Source: JAUXIQ01 sp030620925 [NCBI: Nitrospinota bacterium] (GTDB lineage Bacteria; JAUXIQ01). From it: 6,923 nt of DNA. The DNA lies in NCBI GenBank assembly GCA_030620925.1, contig JAUXIQ010000104.1, positions 1-6,923 on the forward strand. Reading direction: 5' to 3'. The notes beneath the pieces are model-generated. The model did not search any database. It was given only the letters and a program-made list of their open reading frames with translations, and was not told the origin of the DNA. The position numbers were made by a program, and so were the translations under genes. Of this stretch, positions 1-6,236 are shown piece by piece. Each line of letters begins with the position of its first letter. Position 1 is the first letter of the stretch.

Positions 1-726
1 CTGAAGCCCCGAGGCGCGGGATAGAGAGAGGGCTATGGCCGAGGGGTCTTCAAGATAAAGCTTGGAGAGTAGAGCGGCTACGGCGGAGGCGACGATGAGG
101 GGTCTGATCTTTTTCAGCCTGTTGGTTTTCAGGAAACGGTCTATATAAACGGGAATCAGGGCTATAAATGCAACGACCATTATTACTTCGCCCGCGGCGA
201 GCAGTTTCAGGGATTTGTAGGTGTCGGGCGGTAGAGGAGCGGCGGCGGCCAGAACGAAGCGCGGTATCAGCTGATAAGCGGCGAAAAGGGCAACGACGGC
301 TTTTTCCACCCAGTTATGTTCTCCGCGGAAGAAGCGTAGGGCCATGTAGCCGATGATGAGTATGGATGCCGCATGGAGCGCTATTATAGAAGGGGCGCTG
401 ACGGTGGCGATTTGAAAAACGGCGGTGACCAAAAGCGCCAGCACGAGAACCAGGGGCAGGCGGTTCTTATCCGTTCGGGAAATTTTTCCCGACGATGAAC
501 CGGATGCCACCAGGATCAGGGTGGCGGCCGCCAGAGAGGCCGCTATAATATGAATAAGAGTGCCCCAGGGATGCGCCAGGCTCATCAGCGCCTGGCTCTC
601 TTTTTGAGTGGAGCCGAGCATGGCCTGGGGCAGTTGGTAGATATGGAACTCGACTATGCTCAGGATGAGCAGCAGCGGCATCAGTATGCGGAGGATTGGG
701 CCGGTGCCCGATTTGTTATCAGACAT
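1..726 (-). CDS. Multi-pass membrane protein of unknown function, 3' end cut by the window edge
   Basis: The minus-strand frame opens at ATG 726 and stays free of stops to position 1, giving 242 residues with the C-terminus missing. A TAA lies nine codons upstream in frame and no other ATG intervenes, so the start is well fixed; a weak AAGG precedes it by about five bases. Seven hydrophobic segments are visible at about residues 11-32, 57-75, 90-109, 114-133, 142-162, 174-195 and 208-224. They are separated by short polar loops such as SGKISRTDKNR (79-89) and DRFLKTNRLKKIR (196-208), so an inner-membrane location is very likely. There is no cleavable signal peptide; the first segment looks like an ordinary transmembrane helix. 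I see no transporter signature, cofactor ligand pattern or catalytic motif and do not recognise the family. The gene is separated from coaE by a 542-bp repeat-rich spacer, so it probably has its own promoter. Confidence 0.8.
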   Translation of the reverse strand, partial: MSDNKSGTGPILRILMPLLLILSIVEFHIYQLPQAMLGSTQKESQALMSLAHPWGTLIHIIAASLAAATLILVASGSSSGKISRTDKNRLPLVLVLALLVTAVFQIATVSAPSIIALHAASILIIGYMALRFFRGEHNWVEKAVVALFAAYQLIPRFVLAAAAPLPPDTYKSLKLLAAGEVIMVVAFIALIPVYIDRFLKTNRLKKIRPLIVASAVAALLSKLYLEDPSAIALSLSRASGLQ

Positions 727-776
727 GGATGCCTTGATGAAACCTTTCCGTTAAGGGAACAATTAATTGAGTTATC

Positions 777-806
777 AAGTAAACCCTTCTAACGAGGGGT
801 TTACTT
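777..806 (-). promoter_or_regulatory. Strong hairpin in the leader of the membrane-protein gene
   Basis: Arms 777-789 and 794-806 (AAGTAAACCCTTC against GAGGGGTTTACTT) pair over 13 positions with one G-T wobble and a four-base loop, TAAC. The dyad ends about 50 bp upstream of the start at 726. No T-tract follows on either strand, so it does not look like an intrinsic terminator. A TTGACT hexamer on the minus strand at 810-815 lies just upstream and could be a -35 box, but no convincing -10 follows at the right spacing. The element could be an operator, a 5' UTR hairpin or a repeat remnant; the structure is certain, the function is not. Confidence 0.5.
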
Positions 807-840
807 ATTAGTCAAGCGTAGGGTCGTTCGCCCTTGTTCA

Positions 841-896
841 CCCTCCCTTAATCCCTTCTACCGGAACGCTCCGCGGCAGGCGGGGTCAAGGGAGGG
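841..896. repeat. C-rich/G-rich foldback repeat, copy A
   Basis: Arms 841-855 and 882-896 (CCCTCCCTT.ATCCC against GGGGT.AAGGGAGGG) form a 15-position stem with one mismatch and one wobble. The interior holds CCTTCTACC (854-862), AACGC and CCGCGG. The same words occur in the same order at 1118-1166, which marks the two as diverged copies of one intergenic element. It has no coding capacity and resembles a REP or small MITE-type element; I cannot name the family. Confidence 0.6.
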
Positions 897-937
897 AAAT
901 TCTAGTAACCTGTGTAGCACCTAACGTACAACCACTC

Positions 938-965
938 GTAGAGACAATTCATGAATTGTCTCTAC
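938..965. repeat. Perfect 28-bp palindrome
   Basis: Each half reads GTAGAGACAATTCA on its own strand, with the centre between 951 and 952. All 14 pairs match and the symmetry breaks at 937/966. The terminal GTAGAGACA resembles the GTAGGG-type words that border other elements in this spacer. The perfect symmetry without a loop, in the middle of a repeat cluster, suggests a dispersed palindromic repeat more than a terminator; no T-run directly follows on either strand. A binding site for a dimeric protein is the alternative. Confidence 0.75.
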
Positions 966-1032
966 ATTTGCTGTGACTTTTTGTTTAGGGACGGCCGCTC
1001 GTCAGGGGATACCCCCCATACTACATCCTGTC

Positions 1033-1065
1033 ATTCTGAGTCCCGCGGTCAGCGGGACGAAGAAT
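1033..1065. repeat. ATTCT...AGAAT imperfect dyad repeat
   Basis: An outer stem ATTCT/AGAAT (1033-1037 with 1061-1065) and an inner stem GTCCCGC/GCGGGAC (1040-1046 with 1052-1058) share one axis. They are separated by a symmetric GA/GA internal mismatch (1038-1039 against 1059-1060) and closed by a five-base loop, GGTCA. The layout CATTCTGAG-stem-GAAGAATCTC looks like a dispersed intergenic repeat that I recall from several bacterial genomes, but I could not search for copies here. Confidence 0.6.
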
Positions 1066-1117
1066 CTCGCCTACACGTGCAAGCCCGCTTTCTTTAGCGC
1101 TTTCAAAATCCCCCTCT

Positions 1118-1166
1118 CCTTCTACCCAGTCTGTACAAACGCCCCGCGGGAGGGGTTCGGGGAGGG
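1118..1166. repeat. C-rich/G-rich foldback repeat, copy B (degenerate)
   Basis: It shares with copy A (841-896), in order, CCTTCTACC (1118-1126), AACGC-CCGCGGG-AGG (1138-1153), GGGGTT and a closing GGGGAGGG (1159-1166). It carries about seven extra bases after CCTTCTACC and its outer arms have drifted, so the foldback is weaker. It is non-coding. The shared word order supports common descent better than base composition alone. Confidence 0.5.
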
Positions 1167-1174
1167 TGATAGAT

Positions 1175-1192
1175 GGCGAGCGGCCGCTCGCC
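1175..1192. repeat. Perfect 18-bp GC-rich palindrome
   Basis: Each half reads GGCGAGCGG, with the axis between 1183 and 1184. Its core CGGCCGCTCG (1181-1190) occurs again, in the same orientation, at 992-1001 in a decayed setting. The right flank continues into CGCCCCTAC (1189-1197), repeated at 1207-1215. This is part of the same cluster of palindromic elements and has no visible coding role. Confidence 0.65.
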
Positions 1193-1268
1193 CCTACGAC
1201 ACCCAACGCCCCTACACATTTTACGCATTAACCATGCTAGAGAAGTTCTCCGGGACAGATTTTGGGTA

Positions 1269-1865
1269 TTATAATTTTTCCCAGGCTTGTTCCACCTGTT
1301 TTCGCATTTCTTCCAGCGTGCCGTTGTTCTCTATTACGACGTTGGCGTAACTTATTCGCTCTTCGTTGCTGAGCTGTGCGTTGATGCGCGCCTGGGCCTG
1401 CTCGCGGGTCAGGCCCTTGCTGTCGGCCAGCCTTTGGATGGCCGTCTCCTTTTCGGTGACCACCACCCAAATCTGCTCGAAAAGGGGGAACCACTTCGCC
1501 TCGATAAGTATGGCCGCTTCCACCACCAGGGCTTTCTTATCGCCCCCGATCTTTTGTTTGGCGACCATTTCCTTTTCCAGCTCGATGTATATGCGGGGAT
1601 GGGTTATCTCGTTCAGTTTGGCCAGGGCTTTCGGATCGCTGAAGACTATGGCGCCCAGTTTCTGCCGGTCGATAGTCCGGTCGAGCAGTAACAGCTCTTG
1701 GCCCCAGGTATCGATTATCTCTTTCCAGGCGTCCCTGCCGGGGAGGTAAATTTGATGACCCACCAGGTCGGCGTTTATGAAATCAGCTCCCAGCTCTTCA
1801 AGTATACCGCTCACCGTGCTCTTACCGCTTGCGATTCCGCCGGTCAGTCCTATGCAGACAGTCAT
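1269..1865 (-). CDS. coaE: Dephospho-CoA kinase
   Basis: CoaE phosphorylates the 3'-hydroxyl of the ribose in dephospho-CoA with ATP, the final cytosolic step of coenzyme A synthesis. The 198-residue length is typical of the family. The N-terminus carries the P-loop GGIASGKST (residues 9-17). The family's conserved Asp appears in NADLVGH (D33), followed by the HPR triplet (89-91) in the CoA-binding region. VVEAAILIEA (114-123) stands where many CoaE proteins have a V-P-L-L-F-E type strand. The lid region RINAQLSNEER (160-170) contains the usual R-x-x-x-Q pattern. The start is supported by GGAGG nine bases upstream. The gene lies 49 bp after the VWA gene on the same strand, so co-transcription is likely, but nothing links CoA synthesis to the AAA+/VWA pair beyond position. 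The family call is secure. Confidence 0.96.
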   Translation of the reverse strand: MTVCIGLTGGIASGKSTVSGILEELGADFINADLVGHQIYLPGRDAWKEIIDTWGQELLLLDRTIDRQKLGAIVFSDPKALAKLNEITHPRIYIELEKEMVAKQKIGGDKKALVVEAAILIEAKWFPLFEQIWVVVTEKETAIQRLADSKGLTREQAQARINAQLSNEERISYANVVIENNGTLEEMRKQVEQAWEKL

Positions 1866-1874
1866 GAGAGGATG

Positions 1875-1879
1875 CCTCC
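1875..1879 (-). promoter_or_regulatory. Ribosome binding site of coaE
   Basis: CCTCC on the plus strand reads GGAGG on the minus strand, nine bases before the ATG at 1865. It is the clearest Shine-Dalgarno sequence in the window and fixes the coaE start. Confidence 0.75.
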
Positions 1880-1890
1880 AGTTTGAGTTT

Positions 1891-1909
1891 ATCCCGCATA
1901 GGGCGGGAT
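1891..1909 (-). other. Small hairpin between the VWA gene and coaE
   Basis: Arms ATCCCGC (1891-1897) and GCGGGAT (1903-1909) form a seven-pair stem with a five-base loop, starting six bases after the VWA stop codon. On the minus strand it is followed by AAACTC rather than a T-run, so it is a poor intrinsic terminator. It could protect or separate the two parts of one transcript. The structure is visible; the role is a guess. Confidence 0.4.
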
Positions 1910-1914
1910 TAGAA

Positions 1915-4900
1915 CTATCTGTACGTGAGAGTGCGATAGGTCCTCAGCAGTTCCTGGGGGAGCGAGGATACCTTTTCGATCACCATGTAGTCGTTCTTTC
2001 CGCACATGTCTTTCAGGTAATCGTTGCCCGCGGGGTCGACGGTGATCAGAAACGGGTGGATATTTTTCTCCCTGGCTTCGTGCAACGCTTTTGCCGTATC
2101 CTCGATACCGTATTCTTTGCTGGTGCGGTCTTTGCCGTAGTCGAAATCCTGTGGATACCCGTCGCTGAGGAGTATCAACAGTTTCAGCCTGGAGTCGGCT
2201 TTATCCAGCTTGGATATGGCATGTCTGATGGCCGGGCCCATGCGGGTGCTTCGCTGAGGCCGTATGGCCCCTATTCGGCCTTTGACCTTGTCGGAGTAAC
2301 GCTCCGGGAATTCTTTTATGGTGAAAAATTCCACGTTGTCCCGGCCGTAGCCCGAGAAACCGAATACCGCGTATTCGTCTCCGATAGATTCCAGGGCCTC
2401 GGCCATGAGGATAAGGGCCTCCTTTTCTATATCGATGATGCGCTTCCCTTTCTTGCTCGGCTCGGGAGGCGGCGGAGGGCCGCCCCCACCCCTGGCATAC
2501 CCGGGGTTTGAGTATTTATCGTCCTTCCAGGAGGTGTCGGCTGTGGGGAGGGCAGGTGTGTTCTTTTCCACTTCCTCGTCGGTGGATGCGCTCACATCGA
2601 GGAGGAAGAGCGCCGAGACGTCCCGCTCACGCTTGTCCCGCCGCTGGTAAACTTTTTCGGAGGGCGTGAGGTTGCATCTCTTGTCGATGACGGCCTGGAT
2701 GGCGGAGTCTATATCTATTTCCTCTCCGCTTTCCAGTTTTTTCACCTTGCGGAACATCTCGGGGCGAAGCAGCTGGAACTGCCGGCGTATGACGTTGATG
2801 ATCTCTGAATTGTCCTTGAGAGTCTCTTCGACGAACTGCGTATCGCCGTCGCCGGGGGACAATTCCTTGAGCTTGCACCACTTCGAGCGGTAGTCGTCTA
2901 TCAGGTGGTCCCACTCGTCGTAGTAGTAGATGCTTTCCAGGGGGTCGTTTATCCCCATGTCGCCGTACAGTAACTGCTGAAGGGTCTCCGGCTCCTCCTC
3001 CAGCATCTCTTTCACTTTTTTATATGCGGGAATTTCGGAGAGACCGTCGATGTTGGTGATGAACAGGCCGGAGCTGCTATCCAGGTCCTCCTCGTCCATT
3101 CCGATTATGTCCATCTCCGCTCCCATTTTCAGCAGCTCCTTGAGAAGGTCCAGGGGGAGGGGGACGCCGTGTTCGTTGAGTTTATCGATGTTGTCTTTTA
3201 TTTCCTTGAGTTTCATGAGCTTCTGGACTTCCTCCGGTTTGGTATCGCCCCGGAATTCGAGGACGTCCAGGAGGTAAGGGTCGCCTCCCTCTAAATCTTC
3301 CAGCGTATCGCCCGCTTCGGCTTCGGCCAGAAGCATATCCAGCAGTTCATCGATATCTCCATCGTAGTTCCCCAGCCGCTCGGCGAGCGCTTCAATGATT
3401 TCCCGTCGCAAACCTTTCATGTCCGGGAGTTTCTTGATGAGGGGATATACCCTGGCCGCGGCCAGGGCGGAGTCGCTGACCGTTGCATCCGCGTCGAAGA
3501 CCCTTTGGACCTCTCCCCGGATGAAATTGTAAAATACCTCCGAAGCCGGGTCGAGGTTTTCCCTGACCTCTCCCAGGGTAGTTATATGCAAAAGCATCTC
3601 CAGAGCGGCCCGCCTGGGGGTGAGGCTTCTCAACGGGGGCCTTTCGGCCATGGCATGCTCCATTATGGGTAGCATATCCCTTTTGAGACCCCGGTAGTTC
3701 GTCCGAAGGAGGTAATCCACACGCCCGTCTTCCATGAGACGGAACAGCATGGAGGCCAGAGAGGGTTCGTTGAACATCTGGAAGAACCCCTCCAGGTCGT
3801 TCCTCTCGCTCCGGGCCACCTTCTCTCTAAGGCCGCGGGGGATTTCGCCGAGACCGGTCTCTTTGAGGGCGCGGATGCTGAAACAAAAGGTGTCGTATTC
3901 GTAATAACCCGCCTGGTGTGCGGTGGCCACCTTGTACCACTTAAAGTTTTTGGTATAGTCTTCGTATTCCGCTACTTTATCCGGAAGCTGGATATATTCC
4001 CCGTCGGTGGTGGGAAGAGCGGTGGCTGAGAGGCCGGACTCTTTTTCAAGTTTTTTGATCTTCAGTTTTCGCGCAGTCAGCCCCTCGGCGTAGAGGTTCA
4101 ACAGTCTGTTAATATCTTCGAGGTGCACGGTGCGCTGCAGCCTGGTTATTTCTTCCTGGCTGCGCCTGGATTCCATGGCGTAATAAGCCGTTCCGGCGTG
4201 GGCGTTTTCCGTGGTTACTTCCATGCCTGCTTCGAACCAGGGCGGCACCTTGTGCGCAGGCAGCGTGGCGAGGATTTCGGGCAAGTTGTTTACGTATTCC
4301 ATGGCCGCTTCCCAGCTGATATCGGAGAGTTTCGACCCCAGCGCCGCCAGATGTATTTGATCCTTGCTTTCTATTCTGGAGAGCACGAGGGGAGCGGATT
4401 CGAGGAAAGCGAGGGCGTCCTCCGCCGATTGTGCGGCGATGTTGAGGCAGATTTCATAGAGAGGTTTTCTGACCTCCGTCTTAACCTTTTTCTGATGCAG
4501 CTCCAGCAGCGGGAAGAATTTGGGGATGGAAGTGTAGTCGTCGGCAGCCATGGCCATGCTTATCTGGAGGACTTTTTCCCTCTCCGCATCGGTGAGGGGG
4601 GCGAACCAGAGCCGGGAGTCCTCCAGGAAACGCTGCCCAACGTCGTGACTGTGAGAAGAGAGGGCGGCGGCCACTTTCACCCACTCTTCCATCCCTTTGA
4701 GGCCGAAAATGGGAAGACACTCGAGGCTGGTCCGGAAATAGGCGGAGGTAAGTTTGGAGGATTTCCAGTGGTCGTCCAGGAGCCGGCGGCCCAATTGCAC
4801 CCATTTATCCAGGCTCCATAAGTCCACTTCGTTTATGAACCGCGGGCTGTGCTTGAAATAGCTGGCGGCGGCTTCCGCCGATATGGCGGCGAGCTCTTTA

Positions 4901-5205
4901 CCGTGTCCGACCCACTGATGAAGGTCAAGGAAAGCGAACACTTCTATTTCCATGACGATGGGGCTCGACTTGAAGTATTCCGTCGCACAGTCCCAGGAGC
5001 GCCCGGAAATGTTCCCCAGCTCAAACCCCAGGTTTGCCCACAACTCGAATTCCTTGAGGCTCAGCACGCGGGCCATGGCTGTAGAAGCCCGCTTGAACTC
5101 CACGTCCGCCCTGAAGGAAGACGACGAAAGCCTCTCGCTGACCTGCGCTATCTTCTCCTGGTAGGAGGAATCGAGGGGGGAGCCGGAGGAGCCGTGTTCG
5201 GTCAT
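1915..5205 (-). CDS. VWA-domain protein of the CbbO/NorD type, adaptor of a MoxR AAA+ machine
   Basis: This 1096-residue cytosolic protein ends in a von Willebrand A domain (about 862-1096) with a complete MIDAS metal site: DVSAS (D870, S872, S874), T987 in RSTRMG and D1015 in LLSDG. Upstream, TDGEYIQLP (400-408) and the AHQAGYYEY segment (429-437) match the central region of NorD/CbbO-like proteins. The N-terminal third shows about seven repeats of 30-40 residues with W-x3-G and A-x2-YF-x2-SP patterns (about 54-350), probably an alpha solenoid. An acidic helical stretch follows at 612-650. A low-complexity insert (about 876-920) with GGGGPPPPP sits inside the VWA fold. In CbbO and NorD the VWA domain binds the client enzyme and the protein docks on its AAA+ partner; that partner is encoded just upstream here. 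The start has GAGG eight bases before it. The protein is longer than typical CbbO or NorD. The client is unknown. Confidence 0.88.
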   Translation of the reverse strand: MTEHGSSGSPLDSSYQEKIAQVSERLSSSSFRADVEFKRASTAMARVLSLKEFELWANLGFELGNISGRSWDCATEYFKSSPIVMEIEVFAFLDLHQWVGHGKELAAISAEAAASYFKHSPRFINEVDLWSLDKWVQLGRRLLDDHWKSSKLTSAYFRTSLECLPIFGLKGMEEWVKVAAALSSHSHDVGQRFLEDSRLWFAPLTDAEREKVLQISMAMAADDYTSIPKFFPLLELHQKKVKTEVRKPLYEICLNIAAQSAEDALAFLESAPLVLSRIESKDQIHLAALGSKLSDISWEAAMEYVNNLPEILATLPAHKVPPWFEAGMEVTTENAHAGTAYYAMESRRSQEEITRLQRTVHLEDINRLLNLYAEGLTARKLKIKKLEKESGLSATALPTTDGEYIQLPDKVAEYEDYTKNFKWYKVATAHQAGYYEYDTFCFSIRALKETGLGEIPRGLREKVARSERNDLEGFFQMFNEPSLASMLFRLMEDGRVDYLLRTNYRGLKRDMLPIMEHAMAERPPLRSLTPRRAALEMLLHITTLGEVRENLDPASEVFYNFIRGEVQRVFDADATVSDSALAAARVYPLIKKLPDMKGLRREIIEALAERLGNYDGDIDELLDMLLAEAEAGDTLEDLEGGDPYLLDVLEFRGDTKPEEVQKLMKLKEIKDNIDKLNEHGVPLPLDLLKELLKMGAEMDIIGMDEEDLDSSSGLFITNIDGLSEIPAYKKVKEMLEEEPETLQQLLYGDMGINDPLESIYYYDEWDHLIDDYRSKWCKLKELSPGDGDTQFVEETLKDNSEIINVIRRQFQLLRPEMFRKVKKLESGEEIDIDSAIQAVIDKRCNLTPSEKVYQRRDKRERDVSALFLLDVSASTDEEVEKNTPALPTADTSWKDDKYSNPGYARGGGGPPPPPEPSKKGKRIIDIEKEALILMAEALESIGDEYAVFGFSGYGRDNVEFFTIKEFPERYSDKVKGRIGAIRPQRSTRMGPAIRHAISKLDKADSRLKLLILLSDGYPQDFDYGKDRTSKEYGIEDTAKALHEAREKNIHPFLITVDPAGNDYLKDMCGKNDYMVIEKVSSLPQELLRTYRTLTYR

Positions 5206-5255
5206 TCTACGTTCCTCATCTGTAGCATGGCGAAGCCTTCCGTTACGGCCGCCAT
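5202..5255 (-). CDS. Possible 17-codon leader ORF overlapping the VWA start
   Basis: ATG at 5255 opens a frame reading MAAVTEGFAMLQMRNVE. Its TGA overlaps the ATG of the VWA gene as ATGA, the classic arrangement for translational coupling. An in-frame TGA lies three codons upstream, so it cannot be longer. It has no good Shine-Dalgarno sequence of its own, and the GAGG of the VWA gene lies inside it. It could be a chance frame; the overlap is the only support. Confidence 0.2.
   Translation of the reverse strand: MAAVTEGFAMLQMRNVE
5214..5217 (-). promoter_or_regulatory. Ribosome binding site of the VWA gene
   Basis: The minus strand reads GAGGAAC with the GAGG core eight bases before the ATG at 5205. 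The spacing is standard and supports this start over internal methionines such as M44. Confidence 0.6.
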
Positions 5256-5296
5256 CTCACGTCACTTTCGATGCTTAAAGACCCTGGAAAGATAGA

Positions 5297-5321
5297 ATGG
5301 GGGGAGCTTCCCTCCCCCCAT
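5297..5321 (-). terminator. Terminator-like hairpin between the AAA+ and VWA genes
   Basis: Arms ATGGGGGGAG (5297-5306) and CTCCCCCCAT (5312-5321) pair perfectly over 10 bp around a five-base loop. On the minus strand the stem is followed by TCTATCTTTCC, a broken T-rich tract, so it could act as a weak or partial intrinsic terminator. It starts about 43 bp after the AAA+ stop and lies about 90 bp before the VWA start. Partial termination would give more AAA+ than VWA message, but a 3'-end stability hairpin would look the same. Confidence 0.5.
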
Positions 5322-5364
5322 AACTGATTCGATTTTTATCCGGCGTCTTTCCGTCCCGTGCGGT

Positions 5365-6213
5365 TCAGAAGACGGTGGAGACCAGCTCGTCGATGGCCTT
5401 CTGAACTTCCTTCTCGTCGGTTATGGTGTTGGTAATGGCCACCTGGCAGGCTCGCAGCGGGTTTACGCCGCCGGCGATAAGCTGCCCGGTGTATATAAGA
5501 AGCCTGGTGCTGACTCCCTCTTCAAGGCCGTGTTCCTTAAGGTTTCTGACCTTTTCGCCCAGCTTGGCCAAATCAGCGGCCACCTCTATGTCCATACCGC
5601 TCTCGTGGGATATGATTTCCTTCTCTATATCAGCGGGCGGGTAATCGAATTCTATGGAGACAAACCTCTGGCGGGTGCTCTGCTTTATGTCCTTGAACAC
5701 GCTCTGGTATCCGGGGTTGTAAGAGATGGCCATGAGGAAATCGGGATGCGCTTCTATTACCTGGTTCCTCTTCTCGATGGAGAGTATCCTCCTGTGGTCG
5801 GCCAGGGGGTGTATGACCACCGTGGTGTCTTTCCTGGCTTCCACGATCTCATCCAGGTAGCAGATGGCCCCTGTTTTAACGGCTTTGGTGAGGGGGCCGT
5901 CAATCCAGACGGTCTCCTCGCCCTCCAGGAGATAGCGGCCCACCAGGTCGGAGGCGGTCAGGTCTTCATGGCAGGCTACGGTGATGAGCTGCGAGAAGGC
6001 TTCCCCATCGTCCCCCTCTTCATCCGGATAGAGCATGTAGGCCATATATTCGATGAAGCGCGTCTTGCCGCAGCCCGTGGGGCCCTTGAGCAGAAGCGGC
6101 AGCCGGGCCTCGTAGGCCGCGTTGAATATCTCTACTTCATCCTCCACCGCTATGTAGAAGGGTTCCTCGCGGATGCGGTATTCTTTGTATGTCTGTTCCT
6201 GTGCCTTGGCCAT
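5365..6213 (-). CDS. MoxR-class AAA+ ATPase of the CbbQ/NorQ/NirQ type
   Basis: This 282-residue cytosolic ATPase is expected to form a hexameric ring that remodels a client enzyme together with a VWA partner. The AAA core shows Walker A GPTGCGKT (44-51), Walker B AICYLDEI (116-123, D121 and E122), sensor 1 in ISYNPGY (N166), arginine-finger candidates in STRQRF (R181, R183) and a sensor-2-like STR (R237). The C-terminal part (about 192-282) matches the CbbQ/NorQ C-terminal helical region, and the length fits the roughly 260-290 residues usual for the family. All catalytic residues are present. The start at 6213 has only a weak purine-rich GAAGACGAA before it. The gene lies 23 bp downstream of the PHP frame and 159 bp upstream of its likely partner, the VWA gene. 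CbbQ, NorQ and general MoxR names are all possible because no Rubisco or NO reductase gene is present to choose among them. Confidence 0.92.
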   Translation of the reverse strand: MAKAQEQTYKEYRIREEPFYIAVEDEVEIFNAAYEARLPLLLKGPTGCGKTRFIEYMAYMLYPDEEGDDGEAFSQLITVACHEDLTASDLVGRYLLEGEETVWIDGPLTKAVKTGAICYLDEIVEARKDTTVVIHPLADHRRILSIEKRNQVIEAHPDFLMAISYNPGYQSVFKDIKQSTRQRFVSIEFDYPPADIEKEIISHESGMDIEVAADLAKLGEKVRNLKEHGLEEGVSTRLLIYTGQLIAGGVNPLRACQVAITNTITDEKEVQKAIDELVSTVF

Positions 6214-6236
6214 TTCGTCTTCAACTGTTTAAAGAT

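Larger units (their letters stand above)
727..1268. other. Non-coding spacer filled with palindromic repeats
   Basis: This 542-bp stretch between coaE and the membrane-protein gene contains no convincing gene. Open frames across it show no codon bias, no recognisable protein and no ribosome binding site. It holds at least six dyad elements annotated or discussed separately, plus a repeated GTAGGG-like edge word (818-826, 986-992, and on the minus strand at 1189-1197 and 1207-1215). No clear intrinsic terminator follows coaE; the GAGAAGTTCTC dyad at 1240-1250 lacks a T-tract. Confidence 0.7.

Noticed and set aside
550-792. Plus-strand 80-codon frame
   Set aside because: It overlaps the start of the membrane-protein gene in antisense and ends inside the hairpin at 777-806; there is no support for translation.
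938-965. Intrinsic terminator for coaE
   Set aside because: The palindrome lies about 300 bp past the coaE stop and has no adjacent T-run on the minus strand.
727-1268. CRISPR array or insertion sequence
   Set aside because: The repeats differ from one another, are not evenly spaced, and no transposase or cas gene is present. They are separate palindromic elements.
973-1350. 125-codon plus-strand frame across the spacer
   Set aside because: It runs through several palindromic repeats and into antisense coaE; it has no protein-like composition or start signal.
1777-2511. Plus-strand open frame of 244 codons
   Set aside because: It lies antisense to the VWA gene's MIDAS region and coaE, whose protein motifs are conserved. 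The frame gives no recognisable protein and is a product of codon bias on the other strand.
4123-4821. Plus-strand open frame of 232 codons
   Set aside because: It is antisense to the repeat region of the VWA gene, has no motif, and its composition is typical of a shadow frame.
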